The notes under the pieces were generated by a model. It did not search any database and was not told the DNA's origin. It saw only the letters and a program-made list of their open reading frames with translations. The position numbers and the translations under genes are program-made. A stretch of 64,000 nt of DNA, taken from the NCBI GenBank assembly GCA_020746105.1, contig CM036658.1, positions 11,826,689 through 11,890,688 on the forward strand, written 5' to 3'. The number at the start of each line of letters is the position of its first letter. Position 1 is the first letter of the stretch. Source of the stretch: Trogon surrucura (lineage: Eukaryota > Chordata > Aves > Trogoniformes > Trogonidae). Below are positions 49,301 to 62,400 of this stretch, piece by piece.

Positions 49301-50579
49301 ATCTTTAACCTGAGTGAAAAAATGTTATCTCTGACAACAAAGTAAACAAAGTATGAAAGATTTCCCTAAGCAAAAGGATTAAAGTGTGCCTTGATCTGTT
49401 TATATAATTGGATTAAAAAAAAGCCCACCTTTTTCTTGTGTTCCTAAGTATTTAGAGTTGTTTAATGGTATTGGTGATTAGATTGCTTTTATTGACTTCT
49501 CAAGGCGAAAAGCACTTACCGTTCTTTAAATTTTCTTAACAATATCGCGTGATGTCTTGGTTACTGGTGGAAGGGCTGTGTTCAGAAGGGATTTCCGTCA
49601 GCCACCAGACTAAGGTTGGCCTTACCAAATATTAAGGTTACTTTATCTTGGAAAACGTTACAAGTAGTGCTGCCCTTGTAAAAAATGGTGAGCCCTGTCT
49701 TGTATTATTGTGCAAATCTGACTTAGTTAAAAGCACATTAAAAAAGAGGCACGAGGCAATGAATGTGTCCTAGTCTGACCAGGATGGCTGACGTGCTGAC
49801 TCAACACTGCTTTGTTTGTTCAGCTCACTACTGTGTCTAATGTGCAAATGAAGTACCAAGTTTACAAGAAGTGTGTGGCTGCCAGCCTGTCTCCAGGTGG
49901 ATGAAGTCTCCTATGGAGAGGATACGTGCAGCTCAGAAACAGGAGTTCCTCCTTTCAGTCCCTGTTGCCTGGAGGGGGTTTCTGCCTCGCCTGCCAGCAG
50001 CTGTTGGTGTCAGTTCTACCTGTCTGTTTGTTGCATTATTCATAAAATGTGCATGCTCGTTCCTGTGGCACATTATCTTTTGCTGCAGCCCGAAGTGTGT
50101 TAGCCACACGCTTTAAGGCATCGAGGCTCTGATCTTTGGACAGAAGATACAGTTTTCTGTTGTGATTGACAAGTTTTTTGTTGTAAGACACAACTCAAAA
50201 TACAGCTGTTTAAGGAACATCTAATTTATTGATTGCTAGAAATTCTTAAGGAATTTACTATATTTCTCCCCATGCCTGCTCTGCATCACAGGAGGAAATT
50301 GTGTGTTAGCATGAGTAGACTCTTTGATGCCACTTTTTTGTAAACACAAAACTACTTCATGAGCATTGGTTACCAGGTGGATTTAAGACCTTGGGAATAG
50401 TTCAAATATATATTTTTAAATTATTATTAAGCAGAAATAAAGTTATGGGTACATTGTTTGTAAAAATCAGAACGGCTCTGTATCATAGAATCATAGAATC
50501 ATAGAATCATAGAATGTTAGGGATTGGAAGGGACCTCGAAAGATCATCAAGTCCAATCCCCCTGCCAGAGCAGGAATGC

Positions 50580-51200
50580 CTAGACTATGCCACACAGCAA
50601 CGTGTCCAGGCAGGTCTTGAATGTCTCCAGAGAAGGAGACTCCACAGCCTCTCTGGGCAGCCTGTTCCAGGGCTCCGTCACCCTCACTGAGAAGAAGTTT
50701 CTTCTCGAGTTTAAGCGGAACCTCTTATGTTCCAGTTTCAGCCCATTCCCCCTTGTCCTATCAGTGGTTGTCACTGAGAAGAGCCTGGCTCCATCCTCGT
50801 GACACTCACCCTTGATATATTTGTAAACATTAATGAGGTCACCCCTCAGTCTCCTCTTCTCCAAACTAAAGAGCCCCAGCTCCCTCAGTCTTTTCTCATA
50901 AGGGAGATGCTCCACTCCCTTAATCATCCTAGTTGCCCTGTGCTGGACTCTCTCCAGCAGTTCCCTGTCTTTCTTGAACTGAGGGGCCCAGAACTGGACA
51001 CAGTATTCCAGATGGGGTCTCACCAGGGCAGAGTAGAGGGGAAGGAGAACCTCTCTTGACCTACTAACCACCCCCCTTCTAATACACCCCAGGATGCCAT
51101 TGGCCTTCCTGGCCACAAGGGCACACTGCTGGCTCATGGTCATCCTGCTGTCCACCAAGACTCCCAGGTCCCTTTCCCCTACACTGCTCTCTAATAAGTC
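50580..51200 (-). pseudogene. CR1 pol, C-terminal part after the frameshift
   Basis: This is the continuation of the reverse-transcriptase frame after the one-base shift. It covers [58 protein letters not shown] and [10 protein letters not shown], and ends at the normal pol stop at 50580. The Met at 51158 is internal. No other break is seen in this half. Confidence 0.9.
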
Positions 51201-52099
51201 ATTCCCAACTTATACTGGAACCCGGGGTTGTTCCTACCCAGATGCAAGACCCTACATTTACCCTTGTTATATTTCATTAAATTTTTCCCAGCCCAACCCT
51301 CCAGCCTGTCCAGGTCTCGCTGGATGGCAGCACAGCCTTCTGGTGTGTCAGCCACTCCTCCCAGCTTGGTGTCATCAGCAAACTTGCTGATAGTACTCTC
51401 TAGTCCCTCATCCAAGTCATCGATGAATATATTGAATAATACTGGTCCCAGTACCGACCCTTGAGGGACTCCACTGGATACAGGTCTCCAACCAGACTCC
51501 GCCCCATTGACCACAACTCTTTGGCTTCTTCCCCTTAGCCAGTTCGCAGTCCACCTCACTACCCGAGAGTCTAGACCACACTTCCTCAGTTTAGCAGCAA
51601 GGATGCTGTGGGAGACTGTGTCAAATGCTTTACTGAAGTCAAGGTAGACCACATCCACCGCTCTGCCATCATCTATCCACCTTGTTATATCCTCATAAAA
51701 GGCTATGAGGTTAGTCAAGCACGACTTCCCTTTGGTGAAGCCATGTTGACTGTCTCTAAGGACCCTCTTATCCCTGATACGCCTTGAGATGGCACCAAGG
51801 ATAAGTCGTTCCATCACTTTCCCAGGGATGGAGGTGAGGCTGACCGGTCTATAGTTACCCGGGTCCTCCTTCTTGCCCTTTTTGAAGACTGGAGTGACAT
51901 TTGCTTCCCTCCAGTCCTCAGGCACCTCTCCCGTCTCCCAAGACTTGGCAAAGATGATGGAGAGTGGTCCAGCAATGACATCAGCCAGCTCCCTCAGCAC
52001 CTGTGGATGCATCCCGTCTGGACCCATGGATTTATGGATGTCCAGATTGCTTAATTGGTCCCTAACCCAGTCCTCATCGACTAAAGCAAACTCCTCCAC
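51191..52099 (-). pseudogene. CR1 pol, reverse-transcriptase part
   Basis: A 302-codon frame holding most of the reverse-transcriptase domain: [16 protein letters not shown] (residues 60-75), NYRPVSLTS (82-90), YLDFSKAFD with a catalytic Asp (152-160), [10 protein letters not shown] (210-219) and the FADD catalytic pair (240-243). The frame continues past the listed Met to the truncation near 52112, so that Met is not the true start. It ends early at 51191 because one base is missing near 51201-51207, just after QYKLG; the original frame resumes in the downstream segment. There is no endonuclease domain. All visible catalytic residues are intact, but the protein cannot be complete. Confidence 0.92.
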
Positions 52100-52112
52100 T
52101 GCCCTGACTTAG

Positions 52113-55100
52113 ATTTGATGCCCTGTATAACCATAAAGACATTCAGTGTACGGAAAGAAAGGATTGATAGCACATTTTGTGTTCATGTCTGGAAGCATCC
52201 CTTGCATTTTACAATGCTCTGTAAAACTCTTCAGTCGCAAGGAACCCTGCCACTGGTTCTTTTCCTCTCCAGCTGCCAGCGTGTGACCTGCTGAAGGTAT
52301 GGGTCATTTATGTGCTCCAGATTGGAGTGCTTTTGTGGAATAACGCCAAGGATCATTTTGTATGTTGTTCCTATAGAAGTTCATAAAGAAATGATAAGCT
52401 CAGTTCCTTTGTGGTTGGTTCAGGTTTTGTGGTTTTGTTACTTTGTGGTTTTGTTTGTTTGTTTGTTTTGTTTTGTTTTTGCTTTGTTTTGTTTTCTTTC
52501 CCCCAACTGATCTAGCCACCAATGCAGTTGTCTCGGGCTGTTCTGACTTTGATCCAGTATTTTCAAAATCTCTTCCTTAGAGTCTTCCTCTGATTCTTCT
52601 AGCTAATGTGATGTATGTTTACCAATGTCATTGTGTCTAAACTGAGTAGGAAATGGCACAATGTGATTAAATTAGAACCAGTGGATGCTGCCTCTTCTGC
52701 AGTTTTCCAACTTTCCAGAAACAGCTTTCCAGAAAGAGAGGTGGAGATGCTGAAGAAGACATTTCCACTACTTATGAAAATTCTGTATACAAAACAGATG
52801 TGTAGTCAATATTTCCTTCAAGAAAAAAGAGCTGTAACATGAAGTTAAAGTTTCATCTTTAGAGTTTCAGCATGGTGGATGAAAAACAGAGCCCCAAAAT
52901 TGCACATAATTTAATATGTTGCAAAGGCTACTGGCACTTCATCTGAAGTAAGAGTCAGAGTAACTCTTTTTAATGGATTTTTGATTAAACCCATTGGCCT
53001 AGGAAAGCTATTTATAATTTTAAGTATTCCTATTCTCTGAAGTGGGGATTTTAATTTTTTTTTTTTCTGGCAGAAACCTTGCTTTCTGAAAGGATGTGCC
53101 TCTGCACATTATTGTTAGCATTATTAGAGAAATAAATGTGTATCTTTTGCTTTGCCAGTGGTGTGATGCTGCAAAATTCTCTCTCTGTTCTCAACTGTTA
53201 TACTGGTAGTGTTGGGTTGAGTTTCTGAAGGGTGATGGTTGTAGCAGAAGTTATAGACTTCCTATTTATTTTCTAATAATCTTTTTGAATACCACATAAG
53301 ATTTCATGAACCTGAAAAAATCACTGATCCTGGAACATACCCTCTACTTTAGATCTTTTTAAAAAACAATGAAAATTTCGTAACAGGATATGACAATTGA
53401 TTAGGCAGACTAAAGCTTAATTTTGCAGCTGTTTTGGACAAAATTCAGGTTGAATGAGACCATCATTTATGAACTAAACCAGAATTCTGCTTGTGCATCA
53501 ATTACTCAACCTCTATTTTAACGCTTACAGAAGTGTGGAGTCTTTATAGCTGAAGGTATGCTTTGAAATAAAGTATGTTACTCAAAGGAAAAGAGAGGTT
53601 ATGGAGAGGAATGATGAGTAGTAGAGTACAACCGTGTTTTCTGGGTCTGCGCCAACTAAAAGGTAGATGCACAGCAGGACTGATTAAAGAATTGCAAGAA
53701 TACAGTGTTTTAAGATGATAACAGAACGATGTGAAAATCATGAGGAGAATGCAGATTTGGATAGAACATTGTTCTTCTTAAATCAGTTCTAAGGAAAAAT
53801 AAAATTGCAGATGGATTAAAATATTATTATATTTTTAAGATGCACTTTCAAGCTAGTATAATTTAAAACCCCCTATCTTAAAATAATATGGTGTACTATT
53901 TCTTTGCCACTTACATGAAAATAATATGGTAGTGGAGATGATGGGGATGGGTAGGGAAAATCTGGAGACCATCTGAAAGTAAGTGCTGAATGTTTTGTAA
54001 TTATACGTTCTCAGTAATAATCACAGACTTAATATTTCTGTATGGAAAATGAAAGCAGCTGTCAGAAATAAACTTGTCTTTTAAAAAGTAGTATTATTCA
54101 AAACAGTTTCCACAGGAGAGTTAGAAGAACTGTCACTGACCTGTGATTACAGTAGAGGTGTTATTTGTGATTTGACATCTGCATTCAGTTCCTTAAGCAT
54201 CCTGTGGATTTTTTTCCAGAAAATTTGCCCTTCTTTTAAATTTTTTCCTTAAATAGAGGCAATGTAACTTTAAGAAAAAAACCAACCCACAAAAATGAAA
54301 TCGTTTTTATTCACTACAAAAAAGGCTACATTCAATGTCCTTCAGAAGTGTTGCAGCAAAATTCTACCCCAAGCCCAGAACCAGATCTTTAAGACAGATC
54401 TTGAAGTCTTACCACCTGCAGAAGTTAGTCATATGTTCATGTCAGCCCATGTTATTTTTCCTTCTATTGTTGCGTACTTTAAAGACTGTTTGTGCTGTGA
54501 CTGTGCCTCTGCAGCAGAACAGCCTCTTGGATTCCCTTATTTGCTGCATACTGTTTTTTCCTTCCTGAAGTTGTTCAGTGAATCCCAAGATCCAAATAAA
54601 GCTTTCTGCTCATTTATGTTGCTTCTCCCTGCCAGTTTGCAGCAGTTTGGTGTTGGTAAAGCAAGGGATCAGGCAGGATTTTGCTTTCCTAGCTGTATAA
54701 ATACACACATCTACTCATTTTATGAGGAGGTGAGTCTCTAGCCTGTTGCAGAATCGCAGTGTGGATCATTCTGAGCTCTGTGCCGATGTTGCTGTGTTGA
54801 GAGAAGATGCTGTCAGCATTCAGAAGGTGCTCCTGGCAGCTGTGTGCCCAAAAGTTTTTTTAACTTTTTGTGTAATAGTGATTACAGCACTTCCAAGAAT
54901 GGTGGCTGCTGTTGGAAGAGCACTGCTAACTCAGTCTCCCTGCAGACACCTTGTAGTCTCCTCAGGTACCATTTTCAGATTATTTATCAAGCGATGCTGC
55001 TGAAATGCAGAATTTTGAGTTGTTCTCCGGGTCGCTCATTTAACAGACCAAATGAGCAAGGCGGACTGGCACACGCTACAGCCGTGGGGAGTTCCAAGGC

Positions 55101-55834
55101 CAGCCAAGAAGTACAGCTTGTAAGGTTGTTGTAAGCTGGGTGCTGGACCAGAGGTGACTCCGCTCAGGTCAATGACAGATTTCCCTGCTGGTTCCACCGA
55201 GGGCTGGATCAGGTCCCTCTTCATGGGGAGGGCTCACAACTTCCCTCTGTCTGAAGCCTGCAGCGGTCAGTATTTAAAGGGGATTTCTTCAAAGTCTGTT
55301 TTATGCCAAGTAATACAGAGGGAGCAAAGCGATGGGAAGACAAACAGTTCCATAAGAATCTTTCATGTAAAATTAAAAGCAAGTCTGCGAGGGCTGCAAC
55401 ACTGTTTAACGTTATTTTTTAGACCCACTTGAATGTCATAGTCCATATTTCTTCAATAAACAATTTCACATCTCATTTTTGAATTAGCATGTCTACTTCT
55501 GTGATTTTGGAAGCCTTCAATGAACTTTCCATCGTACGCTGACATCCTGCATTCTGCTTTGAAATGTTCCTCTGGCAGGATTTTAAATACAACAGGAAAT
55601 GGAGTTAGAAGGTGCATTCCTGGAAGGCTCTATTACAGATTGCAGGCTATTTCAGAAAGTTAACTGGGTCTGGGAAAATGGGTTTATAAACCTCCTGCAG
55701 CTTCCATGCAATTAACTATCAATTGAAAAGTGAACAACTACCTGGTATTCTTGGAATATAGGAGCCGAAGGTTGATCTGGGAACTTGATAGTATTCAAGT
55801 GTTTGTAGTGTTTTGGTTTTATTTTAAATGCCGC
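52113..55834. other. AT-rich presumed intron or intergenic DNA
   Basis: No supported gene. The 148-codon + frame at 54295-54741 has no recognisable domain or good splice sites. A (GTTT)n/(TTTTG)n low-complexity tract lies near 52455-52495. Confidence 0.45.
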
Positions 55835-56178
55835 TTGAGAGGTTGGTGCTGGTCTCTTCTCACAGGTAAATAGGGACAGAACCAGGGGGGAATGGTTTCA
55901 AGTTGCAACAGGGCAAGTTCAGACTGGACATTAGGAAGAAATTCTTCACGGAAAGAGTGGTCAGACACTGGAACAGACTGTCTAGGGAGGTGGTTGAGTC
56001 GCCATCCCTGGGTGTGTTTAAATGTCGCTTGGATGTGGTGTTGGGTGATACGGTTTAGGGGTGAACTTGTAGTGTAGGGTTAATGATTGTAGTGTAGGGT
56101 TAATGGTTGGACTCGATGATCCCAAGGGTCTTTTCCAACCTGAACTGTTCTATGATTCTATGATTCTGTGATTCTATG
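55835..56178 (+). mobile_element. CR1 LINE, 3' fragment
   Basis: It starts in the pol C-terminal region (GAGAGGTTGGTGCTGGTCTC), passes ACTGGAACAGACTGTCTAGG, and ends in TGATTCTGTGATTCTATGA tail units. It is the same subfamily as the 11.3-11.9 kb copy. An extra G in the run after ACCAGG breaks the pol frame. A 20-bp unit of the 3' UTR is duplicated in tandem at 56067-56106. Confidence 0.92.
56067..56106 (+). repeat. 20-bp tandem duplication inside a CR1 3' UTR
   Basis: Two units of TTGTAGTGTAGGGTTAATGA lie back to back, the second ending in G instead of A. The related copy at 11.8 kb has a single unit, so the duplication arose in this copy or its immediate lineage. Confidence 0.9.
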
Positions 56179-56958
56179 AAAAATGTACTTATAATCTTGC
56201 ATGTGCACAATAATTTTAGAAGGTGTTGAAACCTTTTTTTTTTAAATCAGATCCCACGAACTCACAAAAATCATATTAGGTTTTTTTACCTAAACTATCA
56301 CCTGATTTTGAAGACATTTTAGGAAAACAATGTATTTTCTTACAGTCTGTGCTTGTAGAAAAATTCTGTTTTCGGTACTGTGCAGGTTTTAAGCACTTAA
56401 CAAAAACTACTTGTTTTCATGAAGTTCTAACTTCTTTTTTCTTTCAAATAGAAATTCTGTCATTGTAAATGCTTTGATGAGATTTTGCAGAGAGAGAGTA
56501 TTAGCAGTTTTGAAATATATTTATTTTCTTTCAGTTTGCAGATTCTGGTTTACAAAATATCAAACTTTTCTTCTAACCATGTGTACCTACCACATCTTTC
56601 ATATACACATGGAAGATCATAATTTTCACCTCTATGGTCTTCATATCTAGGAAGATATGCCAACATAGTACAAATATAGTGCAGTACGTAATAAAATACT
56701 TCTAATTATACTGAACTTACCCTAAAAATTGATTGAAAGTTTAAAAAAAGATTTTAAAAGGTTACAAGGCCAAAACACCATATATGACTGTTCTTTAAGA
56801 GGAAAGGAAATACACAGATAAAAAAGAAGAAGGCAATCACATGGGTGTGGTAGAAAGATACGATACCATTGGAGAAAAAAAAAAAGTTAATCTTGCCTAG
56901 TGACACAGTTACACACAGAGAAACTCAAAACTCATTTAAACTGTATTTCTTTAACTTG

Positions 56959-57021
56959 AAGGGTTGGGCTAGATGATCCTTGAAGTGCCTTCCAACCCAG
57001 TAATCTGTGATTCTGTGATTC
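56959..57021 (+). mobile_element. CR1 LINE, last 63 bases
   Basis: AAGGGTTGGGCTAGATGATC, then GCCTTCCAACCCAGTAATCT, ending GTGATTCTGTGATTC. It is an extreme 3' truncation containing only 3' UTR and tail units. Confidence 0.85.
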
Positions 57022-58387
57022 AAATTGTCAAAGTTAGTGCTAGAATCCTTATTAACTGAGAACGTACATATATTCATACTGACTGCCTAAGCCAGACTGA
57101 CAGCCAAAGTTAGGAAGCCAAGCAGAAGTAGCACAGAAGAAATCAGAACCGTGCTTTAGAAACAGTTGCATGAAATCAGTTGAAGGAACACCAAGGCTCT
57201 CATGATTCTGTCCCTTTTAAATAACACCTTGAACATATGTTTAAAAGAATGCTTTATACTGAACGTTTCTGTTCTCTTCAGTATTTTATTTTGTTCACAT
57301 TGTGTACATCATGTTTAAGCCTGCTGAATTTATGGTACATGGAGTGTACCTTCATAACAAAGGATTAAAATGGGAGTATATTCATATGTGAAGATGTATA
57401 TATAATGCTTTTCTTATAAAAATAAATTAGAAATTTGCGCACAGATATGAATTAAAGACTTCTGGAAAATAACATTAGATCTGATTAGTTCTTCTGGTTT
57501 GCAGTTCTAACATTGGGGTGTCTATTTCATTCCCCTCCCACTTCTTTTTCATGTGAACACTTGTTTCTGTGAATACCTGTGGCCTATGGACTACAAATGT
57601 GAAAAGCTTGTTTGTCTGACTTTATTGCCACATCTGACTTGATTCCTGCATCTAGTGAGAATCATATAACGCCTTTTCTTTATTTGTGCAATTTGTGGGT
57701 GATGGCTTTTGTTTGATTTTTTTCCCCTTCCCCTCCCCACCCCTCCACCCAATAGCAGCTCAGTCTTGAAGTGCTAAAGGCTTCAAAGAGCTGGAACAAA
57801 CAGCATATATTTCAAACGCATTTGCATTATATGCAGTTTGAGAGAAACCTTGAATTGCACTTCTGAAGAGCTGAGTGGGTTGAGTTTGGCCAGGAATTAC
57901 CCTTATGTGTCTGAAGTTACAGAAATAATTTCTGAAGGCTCGTTGCAAGGGATGACGACTTCTTCCTCCTTTCTCTCATCTGCCTTACCACTTTCTATTC
58001 GATGAGTATGGGCACTTCAGCTGGGTGTTGGTTTCCTAGCAAAAAAAGCCCCACTACTTCTGGCTACAGGTTTTGGAGGAGAAACTGAATCCATCAGCAC
58101 GAGCAGGACATTGTACAGCTCCCCAGCTCTAGCCGCCTCATGCAGGATATTGATGAGACCACACAAAAAGCCCTCCACTACTGCCAGCCTGTATCGTTTG
58201 GGTGTTTCTCTTTAGATAATGACTTGAGCTGGTAATTTCACACTTATTTGGAGCTTTTATAAGGTATGGGAAATTGACTTGGTTCACTGTAGTTTTACTG
58301 CTTGTGGGGTTGCAGACAGTGATTGTAAACTTACTCAGAATTTTAATACTTTATTACCACAGTTGTGAATTTGGGATAAAAACTAAA

Positions 58388-58419
58388 GTGAAGCATGGCT
58401 GTATAAGGCATGTGGGGTA
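58388..58419 (+). repeat. Unclassified dispersed repeat, copy A
   Basis: GTGAAGCATGGCTGTATAAG then GCATGTGGGGTA. It matches copy B at 60897-60929 with one substitution and one inserted T. Flanks show only faint similarity. Not CR1. Confidence 0.6.
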
Positions 58420-59190
58420 CTTTTCTGGAATATTGTCTTTGGAACCATAAGGGTGTCATTTTGCAAACAGAAGTTGGAGGGAGAAGGAACAGTTAATGCA
58501 GTTTAAAATGAAGGCATATAACTTTAAGGAAAAAAACCCCAACAAACCACATTTTCCAGGCTTGGATGGGGTATTGGTAAGCCTTCATTTTTTAATTGAT
58601 GTAAAGAATTTCCAGGACAGAAGATGTATGTGATTCACCATTTTAAGAAAATTAAGCCTGTTTTTCGTTTTTGGTTGGTTGTTTGAGTGATGGCTTTATG
58701 TTTTCCATTATTGCACTGGAAGTGACTATTTTTTTGCTCCAGCCACAGATTTCTTAGTGTGTTCTTCACTGCCAACAATCAAGGCTTCTTTCTTCTTCCA
58801 AATGGGTTGGTAAGGCAGTAAAAGAAAAGAAAAAAGAAATCTTTGCTGGCTTATAATTCAAGAATTTCTCAACAAAGCAAGGATAGTCCCAGATTTAAAT
58901 GTTACTGTAATCTTTATTATTTCTTCCCCAATTAAGCAAGAAATGAAAATACAGGAATTTTTACTGGGAAATGACTAAACGTCTGTTAACATTGCATGGC
59001 TCTTAGCTGACCTTGCAGAAACAGTTACAGTAATATGCATGAAGTAGGTTGGGGTAATTAAATACATTAGGGATGTCCAAGAACATTTCTTTCCTGACTA
59101 TTCTTGAGAATGAATACTCAGCAACTATTGGCTCAGACTTGCCAGTTTTAGCTGTTGCTATTTTTTTTTTTCTTTAAATCCTGTATTTCA

Positions 59191-59490
59191 TCATAGAATC
59201 ACAGGATGAGTTGAGCTGGAAGGGACCTTTCAAGTCATCTTGTCCAACCCCCCTGCAATGAGCAGAGACATCTTTAACTCGATCAGGTTGCTCAGAGCCC
59301 CATCCAGCCTGACCTTGAACCATAGATAGAGTCTCTCCACCACCTCTCTGGGCAACCGGTGCCAGTGTTTCACCACTCTCACGGTACAGAACTTTTTCCT
59401 AAAACCTAATATAAATCTGCTTTAGTTTAAAAATCTTCTCTAGTTAAAAACCATTGCCCCCCCATTCTGTCGCTACATGACATCTGTCTG
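59191..59490 (-). mobile_element. CR1 LINE, 3' fragment
   Basis: Minus-strand copy with its 3' end at 59191 (TCATAGAATCACAGG), 3' UTR GGACCTTTCAAGTCATCTTG, and decayed pol C-terminus up to about 59490. It shares wording with the + strand copy at 28512-28723. It is more diverged than the 50.5 kb copy and has no open pol frame. Confidence 0.9.
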
Positions 59491-62400
59491 TTCTAAACCA
59501 TTTTTATGCTTCTGGCTTTGGGCAGTGGTGTTTCATGGTGCAGTGATACCTGATAAATCTGGTCACTGATAAATCTCAGAAAGTGACTGAATATACTTGT
59601 TGGCTGTTACACCACTGATTTAGTGTTTCTCTGATGCCTTTTAGCAAACCAGAGAGGTGAGGTAAGGTGAAGAGGTGAAGACCCTGGTCACTTGTAGTTT
59701 GCGGTTCTCTTTTTTTCTGCAGTGTTTCTGCTAAATATTTTCTACAGCATCCCCATAAAAAGCACTGTCTTACCATATCATGTGGACACAATAACTTCTG
59801 CTTCATGGGTGAAGGTGAGAGAGAGTGGAATCTGTGGTTTCTGTGTCTCTGCTATTAGTCTTCTAATAATATTTTAGCCTACTGAGTTATCAAAAATTGT
59901 TTACTGGCATCTGCTTCTCACTTTTAGTAACTTTGCACTTTCAGACTGTATCATACCACTTTTATGTAAATAATCAACATACTATCTTTTTTTCTGCTAA
60001 CAGACTCTGAAATTAAAGAACAGGAGTAATCTTTAAAAGTTGGTGCTTTGAGTTTTGGACTGAACATGTCCCGAACACAGTGTGTTCTATGGCATAATAA
60101 GTGAAGAAAAGACCCAAGGAATCCTGCTCAGCAATAAAAGTAATTATTTGGTCTTCATCCCATTATTTGGAAAATCAAGTGGGGACAACAACTAATATTT
60201 CTTCTATCTCTCAGTTTTCACTTAATCTGCTACGCTTGTGATCCAGTAATGCAAATGCACTGAATAGAGGTGTAAAAACCAGTTTTATTTACAACAGTGA
60301 TGTCTAGCCCTGAACCTCTCTCATCTTGAAAAATGCTAACTGGTGAGCATTGTCAAGCAAAATCACGTTTAAAAAATAAACCAAGGTTTAGTGTTCCTCA
60401 CTTCCCTTAGATTGGGCTTCTAAAACCAGCCGTAGCTATATGTATGGATAAAATACCATGAGAAGCATTGGTCTGAAAGAATAATAGTGCTTACCACTTT
60501 TATTAAATAGAACTGCAATTTGCAAGCAAAGTTCTTGATTACATATTTATAGTCTTACTACACTGTGTAATTTCTAAGACTAAAGATGGATTACAGTTAA
60601 GTGTATAAGGTTGTAAAAAGATTTTAGGTTATATGGTTTTTTCTTTCCTAATATTACATGCTCTGGAAAATTATATTCCCATTAAGACAGTCTCAGAATT
60701 GACCTGCTTTTACATCAAGTTCCCTCAAAATAATTAGAATTTTTGTTTCTAAATTTGTCCCCTGCTATATTCATGAGCTTTTGTGGTATTTTTCACAGCA
60801 GAGTTGTTAGCCCACCTTTCTGGGTGGCTGTTGTCATTTTGTTCTGCCTCAGCTTGGATTACCTATGGATGTAAAATAAATTGCATGCTAGAAGCAGTGA
60901 AGCATGGCTTGTATAAGGCATTTGGGGTAGTGCAGGCAACGTGGCTATTGGAGGACAAGTCATGATCTCTTTAATGTCATTTTAAGTGGCATCCCTGGTC
61001 GTCTTATATTAACAGATGAAATGAAAGTCAATTTCTCAGAGATTATTTATAGTCTGAGCTCTTTCAAAAGGCTATTACTGCAAGAAGCATGTGACTAAAC
61101 AGTAGGTCAGTGCTGATGATGTGCTGAGGATGCTTTTTTGATGTGGCTTGAGGCAGCTGTGCTCCAGTGCATAAATTGCGGTTCCATCAATGATTCCACT
61201 TCTACTCTTGTTGAGAGGAAATACTTGATTAGAAAAAATGGCTGTGTATATCAGTGGAAAATTGGTATATGTCATTCAGAATGCAGAGAGCATTTCTTCA
61301 ATAAACTCTTTACAGAGTTAGTATGTTACTACCTTAGCAGATTTCAATTATTTTAGGATTAGCAAGGTACCTAAGTGCACTTCTGTAACAGAGATGTTCT
61401 TTAGTGGAGTTGTTTGTAAAAGAGAGTTCTTTTAACATGTGGAGGAAGGGACAGTGTAAACTGTAACATAGCTCTGTATGTGTTTGAAGTGGCTGTCGTA
61501 TTTTATTTTATTCCAGAAAAGAAAAATACACCATGATCTATACTTTAAATGGTTCAAATTCAGTCTGCATTAACTAGAACTTCCCCAGTGTATCAGATAA
61601 TCTACTGGTTAGATGCAGGAGCGCACTAATATGAATATAGAGATGTTAGGACAACATGGCAGCATGGGAATGTATATTTGTTTATATATTAAACTTTCCA
61701 CATAAATGAAGAATGTTGGTACTTTAAAATGTCTGCCTTCCTGAAAAGGAAGCATTGCTGGTTCCACTCTTGAGTCTGTACAGCATCACACACCCTAAAA
61801 TCCAGCATTTTGATGTTGAATTACCACAAAGCTGGTATGATATATCATGAGTACTTGTTTTTCAAAAAACACTAGTGTGCACGAGTAAGTCTCTACATGA
61901 CTTTAAAAGAGGGTAGATTTATATTAAAGATTTTAAAACCCTAAGTATGTATTTACATTTAAGGTTACTAAAAGCCTAATGGGGGAAAACGAATTACAAG
62001 TGTGAAAATACATAGTATGAGAACAACTGTGTAGCAGATTTGACCATGTTGTGTGAATATCCTAGTTGCTAATTTGGTATTTATTTTGCTAAATTTGTTT
62101 ATAAAATTTGAAGAGAAGAATCTAGTCTGCTGGTACTTTCAGAGATTCCACTGAACATCATGCAAGTGAGTCTTCAACATGTTTGGTGGCCACAGATCTG
62201 ACTGTTGCTTGGATAAATATTTTTCCCAGGTGCACAAAATATTATGCAGACCAACACCAGTTTTCGTTTAAAGTCTACTCTGTAACTATAGCCAGAGGCA
62301 GTTCCACACTGCCTGAAATAATGTACTCCAGGCTGGCCAAAAAAAACCACCCAACCACCCAAGGGATTTCGCTTCCTCTTGACATCTGTAGTTTGAACAT

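Larger units (their letters stand above)
39175..50481. other. AT-rich presumed intron or intergenic DNA
   Basis: A long stretch with no confirmed gene. It holds a T17 run (40254-40270), a short possible CR1 remnant near 41965-42030 and one weak candidate exon at 43168-43377. Other features are GT-rich (47462-47520) and (GAAG)4 (about 48600-48616) low-complexity tracts, and a C-rich pyrimidine tract near 45195-45230. Confidence 0.4.
50482..52112 (-). mobile_element. CR1 LINE, 1.63-kb 5'-truncated copy with reverse-transcriptase region
   Basis: The longest CR1 copy in the window. Its 3' end at 50482 carries four TCATAGAA tail units, followed by the 3' UTR, the pol C-terminus and most of the reverse-transcriptase domain. 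It is truncated near 52112. ORF1, the endonuclease and the N-terminal part of the reverse transcriptase are missing, so the copy is dead on arrival. The reading frame is open except for a one-base frameshift near 51201-51207, suggesting a comparatively young insertion. Shared wording (GAATGTTAG, CCTCGAAAGATCATC) ties it to the short copy at 29630. Confidence 0.95.

Noticed and set aside
50587..51059. Plus-strand frames over the CR1 at 50.5-52.1 kb
   Set aside because: They are antisense shadows of the minus-strand CR1 pol fragments.
54295..54741. 148-codon + strand frame rich in Phe and Cys
   Set aside because: No recognisable domain, no clear acceptor or donor, and a chance-level length.
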